DNA of 51,734 nucleotides, from positions 1 to 51,734 of the forward strand of contig NZ_BANX01000042.1 of assembly GCF_000334455.1 (NCBI RefSeq), given 5' to 3'. The notes under the pieces are model-generated. The model made no database searches, was not told the DNA's origin, and worked only from the letters and a program-made list of their open reading frames with translations. This stretch comes from Gordonia soli NBRC 108243 (GTDB lineage: Bacteria; Actinomycetota; Actinomycetes; Mycobacteriales; Mycobacteriaceae). A program made the translations under genes and the position numbers. Shown here in pieces: positions 41,464 to 49,695 of the stretch (position 1 is the first letter of the stretch; every line of letters begins with the position of its first letter).

Positions 41464-42447
41464 TCATGGCCGGCTCTGCTCGTCGTGGTCCTCGCCGAGC
41501 AGCACCCGCGTCTTCTCGACGTCGCCCGCCATCGCGACGAGGAGATCGTCGACGCTCGCGAAGTTCTCCATGCCGCGGATCCGGCTGATGAAGTCGACGG
41601 CCACATGCTGGCCGTAGAGATCAGCACTCGCGTCGAGAACAAAGGCCTCGACCGTCCGCGTCCGCCCTGAGAAGGTCGGGTTCGTGCCGACCGAGACGGC
41701 AGCCTGATAACTCTCCCCCGGGGTCACCTGCCCGACCACCGGTCCCATGCCGAGCACCGTGAACCACGCCGCGTAGACGCCGTCGGCGGGGATCGCCGAG
41801 TACATCGGCGGGGCGACATTAGCCGTCGGGTAGCCGAGTTCGCGACCGCGACCGTCGCCACGCACGACCACGCCCTCCACCCGATGCGGACGTCCCAGCG
41901 CCTCGGCAGCGCGTTCGACGTCGCCGGCCGCGACACACGACCGGATGTAGGTCGACGAGAAGGTGACCGCATGCTCGCGGAACAGTGAGATCCCCTGTAC
42001 CCCGAATCCGAACTTCTGACCGAGCTCGGTCAGTCGGGCCACGTCGCCGGCGGCCTTCTTGCCGAAGGTGAAGTTGTCGCCGACCACCACCTCGGCAGCG
42101 TGCAGACTCTCCACCAGAACGTCGTGCGCGAAGTCCTTGGGAGTACGCGCCGCGAGCTCCGGCGTGAAGGGCATGACGCAGAACACGTCGATGCCCAATT
42201 CCTCTGCCAACTCCGCCCGGCGCGCCAGCGTGGTCAGTTGCGGCGGATGCGATCCGGGACGGACGACCTCGGCCGGGTGGGGGTCGAAGGTCATCAGGAC
42301 GGCCGGGATCCCGCGCTCGGCCGCGGCGGTCGTCGCCGCCGAGATCAACTGCGCGTGACCGCGATGTACACCGTCGAAGACCCCGATGGTGACCACGCAT
42401 CGTCCCCAGTCCGCGGGGATGTCCTCCAGACCTCGCCAACGCAACAC
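41464..42447 (-). CDS. ribF: bifunctional riboflavin kinase/FAD synthetase RibF
   Basis: RibF phosphorylates riboflavin to FMN and adenylates it to FAD. The N-terminal nucleotidyltransferase domain has IGVFDGVHRGHAQLI, MTFDPHP and the SSTYIRS motif. The C-terminal kinase domain has GRELGYPTANV and VSVGTNPTF. I chose the GTG at 42445-42447, two codons inside the longest frame. It lies 7 bases after a TAGGCT -10 element and lines up with the N-terminus of the mycobacterial protein (RWRG near residue 3). No ribosome binding site is present. Confidence 0.95.
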   Translation of the reverse strand: MLRWRGLEDIPADWGRCVVTIGVFDGVHRGHAQLISAATTAAAERGIPAVLMTFDPHPAEVVRPGSHPPQLTTLARRAELAEELGIDVFCVMPFTPELAARTPKDFAHDVLVESLHAAEVVVGDNFTFGKKAAGDVARLTELGQKFGFGVQGISLFREHAVTFSSTYIRSCVAAGDVERAAEALGRPHRVEGVVVRGDGRGRELGYPTANVAPPMYSAIPADGVYAAWFTVLGMGPVVGQVTPGESYQAAVSVGTNPTFSGRTRTVEAFVLDASADLYGQHVAVDFISRIRGMENFASVDDLLVAMAGDVEKTRVLLGEDHDEQSRP

Positions 42448-42454
42448 GCGCACC

Positions 42455-42460
42455 AGCCTA
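42455..42460 (-). promoter_or_regulatory. -10 element of a predicted leaderless ribF promoter
   Basis: TAGGCT on the minus strand ends 7 bases before the GTG at 42447. The element and following GG are the same as those before the phosphoesterase gene at 46024. Confidence 0.55.
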
Positions 42461-42640
42461 CGGCCAGGAGGCCGTCCACAACCACCTCGCCCTGTGGGGT
42501 GAACTCGATGTGTCGCACAGGCGAACCGATGACGGATGAGCCGTCGACGGGAGTCGACATGAACGAACGTCGTCGGTCATGTGGACCGACGCACCCCTGT
42601 GGAGGCGGCCGGTCGACTTCGTTCCGCGGGCCAGGGGTCC

Positions 42641-42646
42641 TAAGCT
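42641..42646 (+). promoter_or_regulatory. -10 element of a predicted leaderless mntR promoter
   Basis: TAAGCT ends 6 bases before the ATG at 42653, and no ribosome binding site is seen upstream. Confidence 0.55.
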
Positions 42647-42652
42647 CGGTCC

Positions 42653-43393
42653 ATGGCTTCCAGTGGAGAACCGGGTCGCACGCCCGCGACCCCCGGCGCG
42701 GAGACCGCCGCTCCCGAGCGACCGGTGACCGAGTTGTCGTCGGTCACCCAGGACTATCTGAAGGTGATCTGGACCAGCCAGGAGTGGGCCGACGTCAAGG
42801 TCACCACCAAGATGCTGGCAGAGAAGCTCGGGGTGTCTCCGTCGACGGCGTCCGAGGCGATCCGCAAACTGGCCGATCAGGGGCTGGTCTCGCACGAGCG
42901 CTACGGCGCGGTCACCCTCACCGACGAGGGTGCGGCATCCGCGGTACTCATGGTGCGTCGGCATCGGTTGCTGGAGACGTTCCTGGTGCGCGAGTTGGGA
43001 TACGGCTGGGACGAGGTCCACGACGAGGCCGAGATCCTGGAACACGCCATCTCCGACCGCCTGATGGGTCGGCTCGACGCGAAACTCGGGCATCCGCGGC
43101 GTGATCCGCACGGCGACCCGATCCCGGCCCTCGACGGTTCGGTTCCCAGCCCGGCCGCCGATGTCCTCGCCGAGCTCGAGATCGGCGAATCGGGCAAGGT
43201 CGCGAGGATCTCCGACACCGACCCGGACATGCTCCGCTATTTCGACGAGGTGGGGGTGGCGCTCGACAGCATCGTCACCGTTGTCGAGAAGCGTCCGTTC
43301 GCGGGCACGATCTCGATCTCGGTGGACGGCGCGGACACCATCGACCTCGGCGACATCGCAGCGCGGGCCATCTTTCTCGTCGCCGCCTCCTGA
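42653..43393 (+). CDS. mntR: DtxR-family manganese regulator MntR
   Basis: This 246-residue metalloregulator has a DtxR N-terminal winged helix (VTTKMLAEKLGVSPSTASEAIRKLADQGLV), a dimerisation domain and a C-terminal SH3-like/FeoA domain. At the two positions where DtxR/IdeR use Met10 and Cys102 it has Asp34 (QDYLK) and Glu127 (HDEAEILEH), the Mn-type ligand set of MntR. The ancillary ligands His104, Glu108, His123, Glu130 and His131 are kept. It is therefore predicted to sense Mn2+ rather than iron and to repress Mn uptake. A 29-residue N-terminal tail is extra. The mRNA is probably leaderless. Confidence 0.9.
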   Translation: MASSGEPGRTPATPGAETAAPERPVTELSSVTQDYLKVIWTSQEWADVKVTTKMLAEKLGVSPSTASEAIRKLADQGLVSHERYGAVTLTDEGAASAVLMVRRHRLLETFLVRELGYGWDEVHDEAEILEHAISDRLMGRLDAKLGHPRRDPHGDPIPALDGSVPSPAADVLAELEIGESGKVARISDTDPDMLRYFDEVGVALDSIVTVVEKRPFAGTISISVDGADTIDLGDIAARAIFLVAAS

Positions 43394-43408
43394 CGCCCGG
43401 ACACAGCG

Positions 43409-44308
43409 TCAGCGGAGCGTGGCCGGGCGCACCACCATCACCGAACTCGCGCGTCGCCCCTTCTCCTGCAGCAGTGCGATCGCCTGGCCCGCCGGGTCGA
43501 TGACCACGTAGATCCCGCTGATCCCGACCGGCTCCAGCCAACGTCCCTGACTGATCGACTCCGCCTCGTCCGCGCTGATGTCGCGGTGCGGGAACGAGAG
43601 CCGGACCGCCTGGTCGATGTCGAGGCTTCGGGTCGGCGCCTCCGCGACCTCGTCGAGGGTCCGGGCATGCTCCAGGGTGAACGGCCCGACGGCCGTGCGT
43701 CGCAGCGAGGTGAGGTGGCCACCGACCTCCAGCGCCGCACCGAGATCTCGTGCGAGCGAACGGATGTAGGTGCCTGCCGAACAGTCCACCTCTGCTCGCA
43801 CCAGGATGCCGTCGTCGTCGCGGCCGATGTCGAGGATCTCGAATCGCGAGACCGTCACCGGTCGCGCGGGCAGGTCGAAGTCCGCACCGGTCCGCGCCAA
43901 CGCATGTGCGCGGCGACCGCCAACCTTGATGGCACTGACCCGAGCCGGCACCTGCTGGATGTCGCCGGTGAGATCGGCGACGCCGGAGCGGATCCCGTCG
44001 TCGGTGACCGACGCCGTGTCGAAGGTTCCGATGATGTCGCCTTCGCGATCATCGGTGCTGGTGCTGGCGCCGAGCCTGATGGTGGCCACATACGACTTGG
44101 TGGTCAAGGACAACAGACCCAGCAGCTTGGTCGCCCGCTCGATGCCGACGACCAGGACGCCGGTGGCCATCGGATCCAGGGTCCCCGCATGACCCACCCG
44201 ACGGGTGCCGAAGATCTTGCGGCACCGGGCGACAACGTCGTGACTGGTGAGGCCTGCCTCTTTGTCGACGATGAGCAGTCCGGCGTTCTCGATGGAGGAA
44301 TCGGCCAT
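43409..44308 (-). CDS. truB: tRNA pseudouridine(55) synthase TruB
   Basis: TruB makes pseudouridine 55 in the T-loop of tRNAs. The 299-residue protein has the catalytic motif GHAGTLDPMATGVL with the nucleophilic Asp. It then has KSYVATIRLGASTSTDDREGD, DCSAGTYIRSLARDLG, and the actinobacterial C-terminal extension with a PUA-like part. The ATG at 44306-44308 lies 1 base after the pptT stop, so the genes are cotranslated. The longer frame to 44386 is not needed. It converges on mntR with about 15 bases between them. Confidence 0.95.
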   Translation of the reverse strand: MADSSIENAGLLIVDKEAGLTSHDVVARCRKIFGTRRVGHAGTLDPMATGVLVVGIERATKLLGLLSLTTKSYVATIRLGASTSTDDREGDIIGTFDTASVTDDGIRSGVADLTGDIQQVPARVSAIKVGGRRAHALARTGADFDLPARPVTVSRFEILDIGRDDDGILVRAEVDCSAGTYIRSLARDLGAALEVGGHLTSLRRTAVGPFTLEHARTLDEVAEAPTRSLDIDQAVRLSFPHRDISADEAESISQGRWLEPVGISGIYVVIDPAGQAIALLQEKGRRASSVMVVRPATLR

Positions 44309-44309
44309 G

Positions 44310-44966
44310 TCAGAGCAGCGTGATCGAGGTCGTGATGAGGTCCTGCTCGACCAGCCAGCGTCCGTGTAATCGCTGCAACGGTGCACCGCCGTCGACCACC
44401 GAACCGTCGATGAGGATGGTGGAGGTGAAGGTCCCCTCCCCCGGCCCGGTCTGGTCGAAGGTGATGTGCGCGTCCTCGAAACCCAACCATCGCTGCGTCA
44501 CGGGGAACCACGCCTTGTAGGTGGCCTCCTTGGCGCAGAACAGGACACGATCCCAGTGCAGGTCTGCCGACCGTGTGGCCAGTACCGACCGCTCCTCTGG
44601 GATGCTGGTGTGCTCGAGGACTCCCTCCGGAAGCGACTCGTGCGGCTCGGCATCGATACCCAGCGACCGGACCTGCAACGAATGCGCCACCACCGCAGCG
44701 CGGTAACCCTCGGTGTGGGTCAGGCTGCCGACGATCTTCGCGGGCCACAGCGGCATCCCGCGTTCACCCTTGAGGATCGGCGCCGGCTCGAACCCCAACT
44801 GCCCCAGGGCTTGCCGGGCGCAATGCCGGGCGGTGGTGAATTCACGGCGACGCTTGTCGACCGCACGCGCGATGAGGCTCTCCTCGGCGGGTAGCGGCTC
44901 GATCCCCGGCGGATCCTCGAACGCCTCGGCCGCGGCGACGCCGTTGGGCACCAGTCGTTCGATCAC
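44310..44966 (-). CDS. pptT: 4'-phosphopantetheinyl transferase PptT
   Basis: PptT attaches phosphopantetheine from CoA to carrier proteins of fatty acid, mycolic acid and secondary metabolite synthesis. The 218-residue Sfp-type enzyme has the Mg-binding pair Asp105 and Glu107 in LGIDAEPHE, the FCAKEATYKAW motif with Glu147 and Lys151, and the CoA-contacting SLTHTEGY (His84). It overlaps the upstream phosphoesterase gene by 4 bases and precedes truB, the same order as in M. tuberculosis (Rv2795c-pptT-truB). It is probably essential. Confidence 0.95.
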   Translation of the reverse strand: MIERLVPNGVAAAEAFEDPPGIEPLPAEESLIARAVDKRRREFTTARHCARQALGQLGFEPAPILKGERGMPLWPAKIVGSLTHTEGYRAAVVAHSLQVRSLGIDAEPHESLPEGVLEHTSIPEERSVLATRSADLHWDRVLFCAKEATYKAWFPVTQRWLGFEDAHITFDQTGPGEGTFTSTILIDGSVVDGGAPLQRLHGRWLVEQDLITTSITLL

Positions 44967-46024
44967 TGCTCGTCCTCTCGATCGGCCGGTGTCGATTCCG
45001 GCCGCGCTGTGGTGGTGGTTCCGCTCGCGCCGGTCCCGTTCGCTCCGCTCCCGTTCTCATCGGTGCCCGACCGGGACGCTCGACGGGCGGCGCGCTCCTG
45101 CACCCTGCGCGCGAACTCGCGGGCACGTTCCTCGTAGTCGGGTGGCAGATCGAAGCGGACCCCGTGCGCGGGCAGGTCGTCCTCGACGACACCGGGATCG
45201 GGGATGATGGCGCGTAACAACGGCTCCGGCAGTCCGCGACGTTTCCACTCGCGGGGGTAGCCCACGGACACCTCCTCGAATCGCACACCGTCGTACCAGG
45301 TGGTACGCGGGATGTGGAGGTGGCCGTAGACGCTGCAGATCGCGTGGTAGCGGGTGTGCCAGTCGTGCGTCAGTTCGCTGCCGCACCAGAGCGCGAATTC
45401 CGGGTACATCAGGGCATCGGTCGGCTCTCGCCGCAACGGCCAGTGGTTGATCAGCACCGTCTGCTCGGACGGGTCGAGCGCGTCGAGCCGCGCTCGGGTT
45501 GCCTCGATCCGCGCCCGCCCCCATGCATCTCGCGTCGGATACGGCTCCGGCGAGAGCAAGAACTCGTCGGTGGCGACGACGTTTCGCTCGCGGGCCAGCG
45601 CCAGTGCGGTGAGCGTGGTGTGGGTGCCCTCGGGCCGGAAAGTGTAGTCGTACAGGAGGAACATCGGCACGACGCGCACCGGCGTACCGCCGTCGCCGGG
45701 ATCGAAGAGCGGGTAGATGTCCTCGGGGGTGACCACGCCGATGTCCCGGCAGGCCTGCACGAGGTAGTCGTACCGCGCGACACCGAAGATCTGGAGCGGG
45801 TCCTTTGCCGTGGTGTACAGCTCGTGGTTCCCCGGCACCCAGATGACCTTCGCGAACCGGGTGGTGAGCCTGCGCAAGGTGTCGATGATGTCGTCGGTGC
45901 GTTCCGAGACGTCGCCGGCGACGATCAACCAGTCGTCGGAAGAACGGGGACGGATCTCGTCGACGATGTGCTCGTTTCCCCGGTGCGCGACGTGCAGATC
46001 ACTGATCGCCCATAACGTCGCCAT
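44963..46024 (-). CDS. calcineurin-like metallophosphoesterase
   Basis: This 353-residue protein has the full set of metallophosphoesterase motifs: SDLHVAHRGN, VAGDVSE, VPGNHELY, INHWPL and YGHLH. A Ser/Gly/Thr-rich disordered tail of about 40 residues ends the protein. The ortholog in M. tuberculosis (Rv2795c) is linked by operon and function to PptT: it has been described as a phosphopantetheinyl hydrolase that removes the group PptT adds. By synteny the same is likely here. The ATG at 46022-46024 lies 7 bases after a TAGGCT -10, suggesting a leaderless mRNA. Confidence 0.9.
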   Translation of the reverse strand: MATLWAISDLHVAHRGNEHIVDEIRPRSSDDWLIVAGDVSERTDDIIDTLRRLTTRFAKVIWVPGNHELYTTAKDPLQIFGVARYDYLVQACRDIGVVTPEDIYPLFDPGDGGTPVRVVPMFLLYDYTFRPEGTHTTLTALALARERNVVATDEFLLSPEPYPTRDAWGRARIEATRARLDALDPSEQTVLINHWPLRREPTDALMYPEFALWCGSELTHDWHTRYHAICSVYGHLHIPRTTWYDGVRFEEVSVGYPREWKRRGLPEPLLRAIIPDPGVVEDDLPAHGVRFDLPPDYEERAREFARRVQERAARRASRSGTDENGSGANGTGASGTTTTARPESTPADREDEQ

Positions 46025-46031
46025 GCCGACC

Positions 46032-46037
46032 AGCCTA
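46032..46037 (-). promoter_or_regulatory. -10 element of a predicted leaderless phosphoesterase-pptT-truB promoter
   Basis: TAGGCT on the minus strand ends 7 bases before the ATG at 46024. It would drive the three-gene operon. Confidence 0.58.
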
Positions 46038-46475
46038 GCGACGGTGCGGGTGTCGGCCCGCACCGCCCGCTCGGCCCGCGAGAGCGGGGAACACTGCCTC
46101 GGCGAGCAGAGGTGCCAGCTCCGGCGTGAGATCGTCCGGTGATCGCCAGCGGACCTCCTCGATCTCGGCAGCCGGAGTCACCTGCGTCGACCACACCTCG
46201 CCGTACTCGTACACGATCGCCTCCACCATGCGCCCCTCCTCGTTGGCCGCTGCCGTGCGGAAGGTGCCCATTGGCACCAGTGCGGCGGTGTCGAGTCCGA
46301 TGCCGAGTTCCTCGGCCACCTCACGCACAGCCGTGTCCGCAGCCGTCTCCCCGACCTCCGGTTTGCCACCCGGGAACATGAACGCTCTGGTCCCGCGCTT
46401 GCGGACGGTCAGGACCCGACCGTCGGCATCGCGCAGCACGACGGCGCTCACCCTGATGTCGTCGGGCTCGGTCAT
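46035..46475 (-). CDS. Nudix hydrolase
   Basis: This 146-residue Nudix enzyme hydrolyses a nucleoside diphosphate linked to another group. The Nudix box is GGKPEVGETAADTAVREVAEELGI, intact in all metal-binding Glu positions. The N-terminus VSAVVLRDADGRVLTVRKRG resembles MutT-like housecleaning enzymes. I chose the ATG at 46473-46475, with a GGAG site at fair distance. Its 3' end overlaps the -10 of the downstream phosphoesterase promoter. The substrate is unknown. Confidence 0.87.
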   Translation of the reverse strand: MTEPDDIRVSAVVLRDADGRVLTVRKRGTRAFMFPGGKPEVGETAADTAVREVAEELGIGLDTAALVPMGTFRTAAANEEGRMVEAIVYEYGEVWSTQVTPAAEIEEVRWRSPDDLTPELAPLLAEAVFPALAGRAGGAGRHPHRR

Positions 46476-46501
46476 CACCCACTCCGTTCCTGTCGTGATC
46501 G

Positions 46502-47965
46502 TCACGCCACACCGACCGTCCGCCACCGTCCGCCCAGGACGCGCACCGCGACGGTGACCAGTCGCAACACCATGAACGCGACGAGGCCGCTCCAAATGCC
46601 CGCGAGGCCCCAGTCGAAGATCAGCGAGAGCCAGATGAGCGGTAGGAATCCGATCAGCGCGCTGGTCAGGGTCGCCGTCCGCAGGAAGGCGGCGTCACCA
46701 CTCCCCAACAGCACCCCGTCCAGGGCGAAGACCACCCCGGCGACGGGCAGCATCGCGACGAAGAACCACCACGGCACACCGATCGCGTCGAGAACCGCGT
46801 CGTCGGTGGTGAAGATGCGTGGGATGAGGGCGGCACCGGCCGCGAAGAGCAGTGCGGCCGCCACCGCCAACGCCAGCGAGACGATTGTGACCTGACGGGC
46901 CACGCGACTCGCGGCTGCAGTGGCCCGTGCGCCGAGGGCAGCGCCGACGAGAGCCTGGGCGGCGATCGCGAGGGCGTCGAGGAACAGCGACATGAACTCC
47001 CAGAGCTGCAACACCACCTGATGCGCAGCGACCTGGGCCACCCCGAAGCGGGCAGCGACCGCCGCCGCCGAGACGAAGCACACCTGGAAGGACAGACTGC
47101 GGATCACCAGGTCCCGGGCCATCGACAATTGCGCGGAGATGATCGACCATCGGGGCCGCAGGTGTGCGAGACGCGGTGTGTCGGTGGCCCGGACGACGCG
47201 GACCGCGAAGAGCACCCCGGTGATCGACTGACCGACCAGGTTCGCGACTGCGCTGCCGTCCAGTCCGAGCCGGGGCAGACCGCCGAGGCCGTGGACGAGA
47301 CCGACACACAACACCGCGCCCACGCCGAGGCCCACCAGTACGTAGACGACGGGACGACGAGTGTCCTGCACGCCACGCATCCAGCCGTTGCCGGCCATCG
47401 ACAGCAAGATCAGCGGTACCCCGAACAACGCGATCCGCAGCCAGCCGGACGCGTCGGCGACCACGGGGTCACGGTCGGCGCCCGAGCCGACCAGTATGCG
47501 CAACACCGTCGGGGCGGCCACCACGGCGACCGCGACGATCACCGCTCCGACCGCCAGCGCTATCCAACTCGCCTGCACGCCTTCGGCTATCGCGGCGCGG
47601 CGATCACCTGCGCCGAACTGTCGGGCCGACCGTGCGGTCGTCCCGTACGAGAGAAAGGTCAGCTGGGTGCTGACGACGGCGAGCACCAGGGTCGCGACGG
47701 CGAGTGCGGCCAGTTCGTCACCACCGAGCCGTCCGACCACCGCGAGATCGAGCAACAGGTACAGCGGCGGGGCGACGAGCACGGCGAGGGCCGAGAACGA
47801 CAGGATCGCGATCCGACGGACTCCGGTGTCGGGTACCGCGGCGTCGTCGGACGTCGTGTCGTCGGACGCCCGATCGTTGCTCGACGGATCGTCGTCTGCC
47901 ACGGTGTCGTGCTCCGGTTCGATTCGCGGTGGCTGTGGCTGAGGCGAGCGGGGATGGCCCGGCAT
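46502..47965 (-). CDS. dinF: MATE family efflux transporter (DinF type)
   Basis: This 487-residue MATE transporter has twelve hydrophobic segments in two bundles, beginning VRRIAILSFSALAVLVAPPLYLLLDLAVVGRLGGDELAALAVA. The DinF-subfamily pattern and its place before nrnA match the M. tuberculosis dinF gene. It exports cationic or organic compounds by Na+ or H+ exchange. The hydrophilic N-terminus (residues about 1-45) is Asp/Ser rich. The start is uncertain: I prefer the ATG at 47963-47965, but an internal GTG would also fit, and there is no strong ribosome binding site. Confidence 0.88.
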   Translation of the reverse strand: MPGHPRSPQPQPPRIEPEHDTVADDDPSSNDRASDDTTSDDAAVPDTGVRRIAILSFSALAVLVAPPLYLLLDLAVVGRLGGDELAALAVATLVLAVVSTQLTFLSYGTTARSARQFGAGDRRAAIAEGVQASWIALAVGAVIVAVAVVAAPTVLRILVGSGADRDPVVADASGWLRIALFGVPLILLSMAGNGWMRGVQDTRRPVVYVLVGLGVGAVLCVGLVHGLGGLPRLGLDGSAVANLVGQSITGVLFAVRVVRATDTPRLAHLRPRWSIISAQLSMARDLVIRSLSFQVCFVSAAAVAARFGVAQVAAHQVVLQLWEFMSLFLDALAIAAQALVGAALGARATAAASRVARQVTIVSLALAVAAALLFAAGAALIPRIFTTDDAVLDAIGVPWWFFVAMLPVAGVVFALDGVLLGSGDAAFLRTATLTSALIGFLPLIWLSLIFDWGLAGIWSGLVAFMVLRLVTVAVRVLGGRWRTVGVA

Positions 47966-48018
47966 CGACCGGACGCGGTGCGAGCCGGAATCAGTCGCGT
48001 CGGGCCGGTCGCTCGGAT

Positions 48019-48975
48019 TCAGAGATCGTCCACCAGTTCGGCGACCACCTCGTCGGCGCTGCCGGCGGCGCTGTAACCAGAGGCGTGACGGTGTCCGCCG
48101 CCGCCATGGGATCGCGCGATGAGCATGACGTCGACTGTGCTCTTGGAGCGCAGGGACACCGTCCACTCACCCGGTTCCGACTCTTTGAACACAGCCGCGA
48201 TCTCGGCCTCGGACGCGGTACGCACGATGTCGACCACGCTCTCGGACTCGTCCCAGCTCATCCCGGCCATCGCGGTACGGTCGACGACCGCGTAGACCAG
48301 GCCCTCGCCGTTGCACGCCGCAGGGACGAGCGTGGCCGAGTCGAGTACACGCGAGACCATCGAGAACCAAGAGAACGGATGCGTGTCGATGAGGATGCGA
48401 CTCCACATCCGGCCGTCGACTCCGGCCTCGAGGAGTCGGGCGGCGACCCGGAATGAATCCGGACGAGCCCATTTGAACGACCCGGTGTCGGTGAGCAGGC
48501 CCGCGTACAGACAGGTCGCGATGTCGACGTCGACATCCACCTGCATGGCGTCGAGGATGCGCAGGACAAGTACGGCGGTGCAATCGGAATCGGCGTCGAT
48601 CAGATCGAGATCGCCGAATCCGGGGTTGGAAGCGTGATGGTCGACCGCGATACCGACCTCGGCCGCGCTGAACACGTCACCCAGGGAGGACAGGCGGCCG
48701 AGGTTGGCGGCGTCGACCGAGACCACGACGCGATGTCCGGTGAGCTCGGTTTCGCGGACGAGGAGTTTGGCGCCGGGAAGTGAGGCAAGCGCACAGGGCA
48801 GGCGTTCATCTCCGGGATAGGCGACCTCGACGTCGACCCCGCGCCGATCGAGTGCGAGTCCGAGCGCCAGGCCGCTGCCGATGGTGTCGGCATCCGGGCG
48901 CACGTGGCACAGGATCGTGACGGCAGGCGCCCCGGTGAGTGCTGCGGCGATGGCCGCGCTGTCGGCGGCCGTCAC
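48019..48975 (-). CDS. nrnA: DHH/DHHA1 oligoribonuclease and pAp phosphatase NrnA
   Basis: NrnA degrades short RNA (nanoRNA), cyclic dinucleotide breakdown products and 3'-phosphoadenosine 5'-phosphate. The DHH domain shows CHVRPDADTIGSG, SVDAANLGRL and VDHHASNPGFG. The DHHA1 domain ends with GGGGHRHASGYS. The 318-residue length is normal. The GTG start overlaps the rbfA stop by 4 bases (GTGA), so translation is coupled, the same order as in mycobacteria. Confidence 0.95.
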   Translation of the reverse strand: MTAADSAAIAAALTGAPAVTILCHVRPDADTIGSGLALGLALDRRGVDVEVAYPGDERLPCALASLPGAKLLVRETELTGHRVVVSVDAANLGRLSSLGDVFSAAEVGIAVDHHASNPGFGDLDLIDADSDCTAVLVLRILDAMQVDVDVDIATCLYAGLLTDTGSFKWARPDSFRVAARLLEAGVDGRMWSRILIDTHPFSWFSMVSRVLDSATLVPAACNGEGLVYAVVDRTAMAGMSWDESESVVDIVRTASEAEIAAVFKESEPGEWTVSLRSKSTVDVMLIARSHGGGGHRHASGYSAAGSADEVVAELVDDL

Positions 48976-49457
48976 TCCTGGCGACCGCCCTCGCGCAGAT
49001 CGTCGGCGGGTCGGTCGTCGGCGGATTCGCCACTGCTCTTGTACGGGTCGGCCTCGCCCGCGGGCGTGGCCGCACGGGCGCGTTCGGCGACCTGCTCGTC
49101 GTTCGCGCGGGCGCGCTCGACGAGCTCCTCCATGTGTCGTGCGGCGTCCGGGACGGTGTCGAGCACGAACCGGAGGGTGGGCGTGAACCGGACGCCGGTG
49201 CCGGCGCCGACCTTGGATCGCAGCACGCCGGTCGCCTTCGCGAGTCCGGCAGCGGCCCCGTCGTAGTCCGGCTCGCTGTCGATGGATTCACCCATGACGG
49301 TGTAATACAGCGTCGCGTCGTGGAGATCGTTGGTGACACGCGAATCGGTGATCGTCACATACGCCAGACGAGGGTCCTTGATCTCGTTGCTGATCGCCGA
49401 CGCGACGATCGACGAGATCCGCTTGGCGAGGCGCTGCGCCCGTGCCGGGTCTGCCAT
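48972..49457 (-). CDS. rbfA: 30S ribosome-binding factor RbfA
   Basis: RbfA assists late maturation of the small ribosomal subunit. The 161-residue protein has the KH-like core: ARAQRLAKRISSIVASAISNEIKDPRL, VTITDSRVTNDLHDATLYYTVMG and GVRFTPTLRFVLDTVPDAARHMEEL. A hydrophilic C-terminal tail of about 40 residues is typical of actinobacteria. An AAAGG site fits the ATG at 49455-49457 at 6 bases; the ATG two codons upstream would touch that site. It lies downstream of infB. Confidence 0.95.
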   Translation of the reverse strand: MADPARAQRLAKRISSIVASAISNEIKDPRLAYVTITDSRVTNDLHDATLYYTVMGESIDSEPDYDGAAAGLAKATGVLRSKVGAGTGVRFTPTLRFVLDTVPDAARHMEELVERARANDEQVAERARAATPAGEADPYKSSGESADDRPADDLREGGRQE

Positions 49458-49570
49458 GTCCATCCTTTCCATCCCGTGATGGGGCCGAACGAATCTCGAC
49501 CCCGCCACGACGTCACCGGGGATGCACCGATCACCGGGACGGGCAGTGAGTCACAACGTACTCCCCCGAA

Positions 49571-49606
49571 CGGTGCGCGCGTGTCGATGTGGACACGCGC
49601 GCACCG
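49571..49606. terminator. hairpin between infB and rbfA
   Basis: Arms at 49571-49585 and 49592-49606 form a perfect 15-base stem with a 6-base loop. It lies about 90 bases after the infB stop, after a duplicated infB tail, and may terminate or attenuate transcription into rbfA. Confidence 0.7.
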
Positions 49607-49627
49607 GTCGGACGAGAGGATCGGACG

Positions 49628-49681
49628 TCAGTCCCGCGGCTTCTCGTGGAGCTCGTCGGGTCAGTCGTCGACCTTGATGTC
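49628..49681 (-). repeat. duplicated 3' end of infB downstream of the stop
   Basis: Two 18-base blocks (49628-49645 and 49664-49681) are identical to infB bases 49696-49713 and 49738-49755, which encode the IF-2 C-terminus. The spacer between blocks is 18 bases here and 24 in the gene. The copy lies in a different frame from infB (stops are 68 bases apart) and has an internal stop if read in its own frame, so it is a non-coding remnant. Confidence 0.85.
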
Positions 49682-49695
49682 CGTCGGCGACGTCA

